In this document: positions 60,685-64,000 of the stretch, piece after piece
Layout of the letters: each line of letters begins with the position of its first letter
Position numbering within the stretch: position 1 is the stretch's first letter
Assembly: GCF_001522545.3 (NCBI RefSeq)
Contig: NC_031799.1
Coordinates: 41,098,001-41,162,000 of the forward strand
From: Parus major
Taxonomy: Eukaryota; Chordata; Aves; Passeriformes; Paridae
Length of the DNA stretch: 64,000 bases
Direction of reading: 5' to 3'
Made by a program: the position numbers and the translations under genes
The notes under the pieces: generated by a model
What the model was told of the DNA's origin: nothing
Databases searched by the model: none
Seen by the model: only the letters and a program-made list of their open reading frames with translations

Positions 60685-63600
60685 GTGGATCAAAAGCTCT
60701 GTCTTGTACACAGCCAATTTGTGTCTGTTGGCAGAATCAGGCTACTGAGTTGCAATAACCAGCTTCATACAACTTTTTTAGCACAGCCAACTGTAGCTAG
60801 ACACTGTTGCTCCAACATCATTCCTCCTCTCACTTGCCAGTGTTTCCTTCTCTCTCACTCATGACTGCCTTTTCTACTTTGAAAAGCTAGTACAGATAGG
60901 GATAGCCAGTATCTGTGAGTATTATCACCTGTTACCAGCAACTCAGTTCCATTATGTGATCCATGATATGGTACCAATGTCTGAAAAGTGACTTCTGATA
61001 TCCCTTGCTTACACTGAGGAAGTATTTTCAAGCTTAACTAGGAATCCTGAAGAGTAAAGCCGACTGGAAGCACAATTACAAAACTAAGACATCTCTGTAC
61101 AGCAACACAGGTGTCCTAGCCCAAAATTTAGATTCCCAAAATTCCTGCTGAGATTTTGCATCAGGAAGTGATGGTATTAGGCAACTGCACGTAGGAAGTG
61201 CTGTGTCCAAGGCCTTTTGGGATGAATGAATTAAACCTTCTACATCTTCTAAGGAATCTGACTCATTAAGGATCTTCATGTTTAGTAGACAGGAGTCTGA
61301 ACAAAGAAAATGCTGGGGACAATAGAAAAGTGAGCAGGTCTCCATCCTTGCTACAGTATCATAAAACCAGGGTGATACTTGCTGCATGAAGGAACTGCAA
61401 GACAGGCCTTACCTCTATAAACTATTAGGTAGATGTCATTATCTCTACATCCCAATAAATTAACTTGTAGAATAAGTAATTAGAGAAATTTCATCATGTG
61501 TAACTTCAAAGAATCCGGTGAACAGGTCACTACTGTAGGAAAGTTTGGCTCAGGCCAATTAAGTGAAAGGAGAGAGAAGAAACTTGAGTTGCTTTGCTGT
61601 TCCATGAGTCCTTCAACTACTGAGCAGCTATACAGATGGAAGTGCCATAGCATATCCCCTTCCCTTTTTCAAAAAAGGACCGATGTCAGATAAGATTCGT
61701 AAAATCCAAAACGGAGACAGGAACTTCATTCCACCCGAAGTGGAAAAAACCCATGTCCATGTGTTCATTTACGATCTAGTAACTTAGACAGAATTCTTTC
61801 TGTTATGCTGTTTTTGTGGCTCCCACCTCCTTTCATATATTATACAGACACTCTAGGAATCATATTTGGAGGTTACAATCTCTACTAGTCTTTTGGGTAC
61901 AGAACTCAGATGTTGTAACCAACCAATACAGAAAGATCTAGTTTGTGGTATTGCTCATGAAGAAATAGAAATGACTGTGTTGAAATTAACTGTGACCTAA
62001 GAATGCAGCCTGAACCCACCCTACAAAACCTCTTTAGTATACACTCTTCCAAGACCCACTGCTTCTTAGAAGCATGCTCCCTGGCTCTCTCCTCCTTTCA
62101 CCTCTACTTGGACGGAGTGGTCAAAAGATGGTAACTACAGGACAACATGAACCATACACCCTCAGGGGTCACTAGCTCGAGATACTCACATGCATTTCCA
62201 AAAATACTTCAGCTTTGAAGACTACAGTCCCAGCAATAAAGACTTATTATACAAAAGATGGAGAGTCAAACTTTTTTCACACAAGCCTACAGATGTATTA
62301 TTAACATTTATATGTCAGAAAAACACAACCTTTACAACTATATCCTCACAATTATATTTTTTAACTTTGTCTTTCTAAGCTGCATGGAAGAGACACATTT
62401 AAAAAAATTACAACTGGCTTCAGAATTTTTAACATACTAAAAAGAATTGAGCCAAAGATGATATCACAAAGTCCCTTATGTTTAAGGGAAAATGTTAAAT
62501 CAATTAGCAGTTGCCAGAATAAAGAAGCAACAATTTGATGTATAAGTTCCTTACAAAAATAACAAACTTTCCATGTTCTTCTGAAACTGGTTATATTATG
62601 CAACAAGAAAACTTCACCATATTCTCAGCTTGTTATTGTTACAAAAGCTTTATTAGCACACGCTTCAGAAATTACAATCAAAGGATAGTACTCACTAGCC
62701 AGAACTTTGAAGAGTTTATAACATACATGCACAGACTATGCCTTAGAGGGTTAACATACTATTTTCAACTCAAGTATTACAAATACTTTGGAATACGAGG
62801 AGTTAGCTTTGACACAGAATGTTCACACCCTCTGTAATAAATTCTTTTAACATACTTCATATTTCTTCCCATGTGAATGAGTGTCCTTGGAAGAATTATC
62901 TACTAGATAAAAGCTGAAGATGAAATCTAAGTCTAGACTTATTTAAAGAGGGTAGACACTGATCTTATAATCTGTGACAGTGGCTGATTAATGAGCTACT
63001 CATGATTGCTGCAGGCCTCTCCAAACTGCAGGAGCAAATGATATTATAGCACTAAGAGGAATGTGCTATCTGCATGCCACACCTTTGTTGAAACTTAAGA
63101 ACTCTCTTTGATTTCTACTACATTTATTCTAGACTTGAACTACCCTAAGTACATGACCAGATACACAGTAACACACATGCATACCCTCACTACTCGCCTG
63201 CTGCTTCTGCAGCGAATTTCTGTGCTATAGAACACATGGTAAGTATGCCCACTTGTAGCAGTCATGGTACGTGCTGTGTAGGGCCCACACTGGCTGTTCT
63301 GCTGGTTGTGCTCTTGCACAAACAAATTTAAAACTTCCTGAAGCAGAATAGTAGTATCACATCCTGAGGGATTGATTTGGTCTTGCCTGACAGTCTGGAT
63401 AATTTTATTTACATGTACACACATAAATACACACATACACATGCATGCATATGACATGCCAGTATACATACATATATATATTATAAAGCATAATGAACAC
63501 ATTGTGTAAACACAGCACACTCTGCTTAACTACAGAAATTTCTATTCAACTCTGTTCCAAGTCTGAAACAGAGCATGATTTAAATCTACAATAAAAAGGG

Positions 63601-63863
63601 CATATAATCTAATCTTTAGCGGCAACTCAGTAATTTCTGATTACATCTTTCAAACACCTTACAGGGAAACTTTTTAAACTCTACTAACTTTGCTTAAAAA
63701 GTACTAATGTTCTTAAACTGAAAAGAACACATAGAAAGTTTCAAAAGTGCTCCTGACACATTCATGTCTGAGATTTAGAAGAAAGAAAAGCCAGCAGGAA
63801 AAAAGGCACAAATAGAAAAAAGTCATTCTAATCCCCTAAAGTAGACAAGAGAAATTTTATTAC
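60681..63863. other. Unique AT-rich DNA left of the last candidate exon
   Basis: No gene is recognised. At about 61426-61480, ATTAGGTAGATGTCATTATC and TCTACATCCC resemble the reversed MIR 3' half, a weak trace only. 63411-63483 is an alternating CA/TA stretch. If the 63.9-kb exon is real, this is its downstream intron. Confidence 0.45.
63411..63483. repeat. Alternating CA/TA/TG low-complexity stretch
   Basis: An imperfect ACACATAAATACACACATAC-type alternation runs into CATGCATGCATATG and CATACATATATATA. It explains the Cys/Val/Met-rich minus-strand open frame here. Confidence 0.8.
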
Positions 63864-63942
63864 CTTTAGCTGAAAACAATTCTTCTTTTGGTTTATCTGC
63901 TTGACATTTTTCTTCTTCTCATTTTTGGAGACAGCCCTCTGT
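63864..63942 (-). CDS. Candidate internal coding exon, lysine-rich
   Basis: This is the best exon candidate in the window. On the minus strand the upstream sequence TGTTCTTTTTCTGCACACTTTTAG is a strong polypyrimidine tract and acceptor. The segment ends CTAAAG|GTAATA, a good donor. Of three frames only one is open: one leading base, then 26 codons ending in phase 0. The peptide begins QRAVSKNEKKKNVKQ and ends Cys-Phe-Gln-Leu-Lys. Eight of 26 residues are lysine, and it looks hydrophilic and possibly flexible. The exon is purine-rich, as many splice-enhancer-containing exons are. I do not recognise the protein. Its exit phase (0) fits the entry phase of the 37.2-kb candidate on the same strand, but the DNA between could hold further exons. 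The next upstream exon would lie beyond the window. Confidence 0.42.
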
Positions 63943-64000
63943 CTAAAAGTGTGCAGAAAAAGAACATTTTAACCACATCATCATGAACTTTATCACAGCT
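63943..64000 (-). other. Putative intron 3' end upstream of candidate exon
   Basis: On the minus strand these 58 bases hold a T-rich tract just before the AG and, further out, A-containing words (GTTCATG, GGTTAAAA) that could serve as a branch point. This supports the exon call but is not diagnostic. Confidence 0.3.

Noticed and set aside
1..64000. CRISPR arrays, bacterial operons, tRNA or rRNA genes, endogenous retrovirus genes or long terminal repeats
   Set aside because: No regularly spaced repeats, cloverleaf-type sequences, primer-binding sites, viral protein motifs or paired terminal repeats were found by eye. Short or decayed solitary LTRs cannot be excluded.

Overview
This looks like a piece of a bird nuclear chromosome, probably intron or intergenic DNA. 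The main evidence is five 3'-end fragments of CR1 LINEs. Each has the avian-type 3' region and the short ATTCTATG-type terminus, or that terminus reversed at its start on the minus-strand copies. A thin scatter of very old MIR-type SINE fragments, an AT-rich background, short microsatellites and one isolated CpG island fit the same picture. A 72-base run of N at 8121-8192 shows this is a draft assembly. I cannot name the species or the locus.

Layout: 1-7.5 kb is unique AT-rich DNA with one T/G-rich simple repeat. 7.53-8.04 kb is a CpG island that ends in a GGGGAC/GGGACC minisatellite, followed by an assembly gap. 8.2-35 kb is mostly unique sequence with MIR-type relics and one short CR1 (19.56 kb). 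35-51 kb holds the other four CR1 pieces (35.3-35.85, 41.57-41.93, 44.5-45.34, 50.8-51.0 kb). 51-64 kb is unique again, with a MIR relic, a 28-bp near-perfect palindrome, a (CA)18 tract and, at the right edge, the best candidate coding exon.

No complete protein-coding gene can be read. No open frame exceeds 190 codons, and none of the longer ones resembles a protein family I recognise. Two short minus-strand segments have good acceptors, good donors and a single open frame: 63864-63942 (79 nt, lysine-rich) and 37217-37330 (114 nt). They could be exons of one minus-strand gene whose introns fill much of the window, and their phases would allow a direct join. This is inference, because intron-scale DNA produces such patterns by chance. 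A few weaker exon-like segments are listed with low confidence.

I found no RNA genes, CRISPR arrays, retroviral genes or intact transposons, and no clear sign of a new biological system. The items most worth checking are the isolated CpG island with its GC-rich minisatellite, the candidate exons, and two blocks that look like conserved non-coding elements (13.17-13.26 kb and 59.76-60.05 kb).
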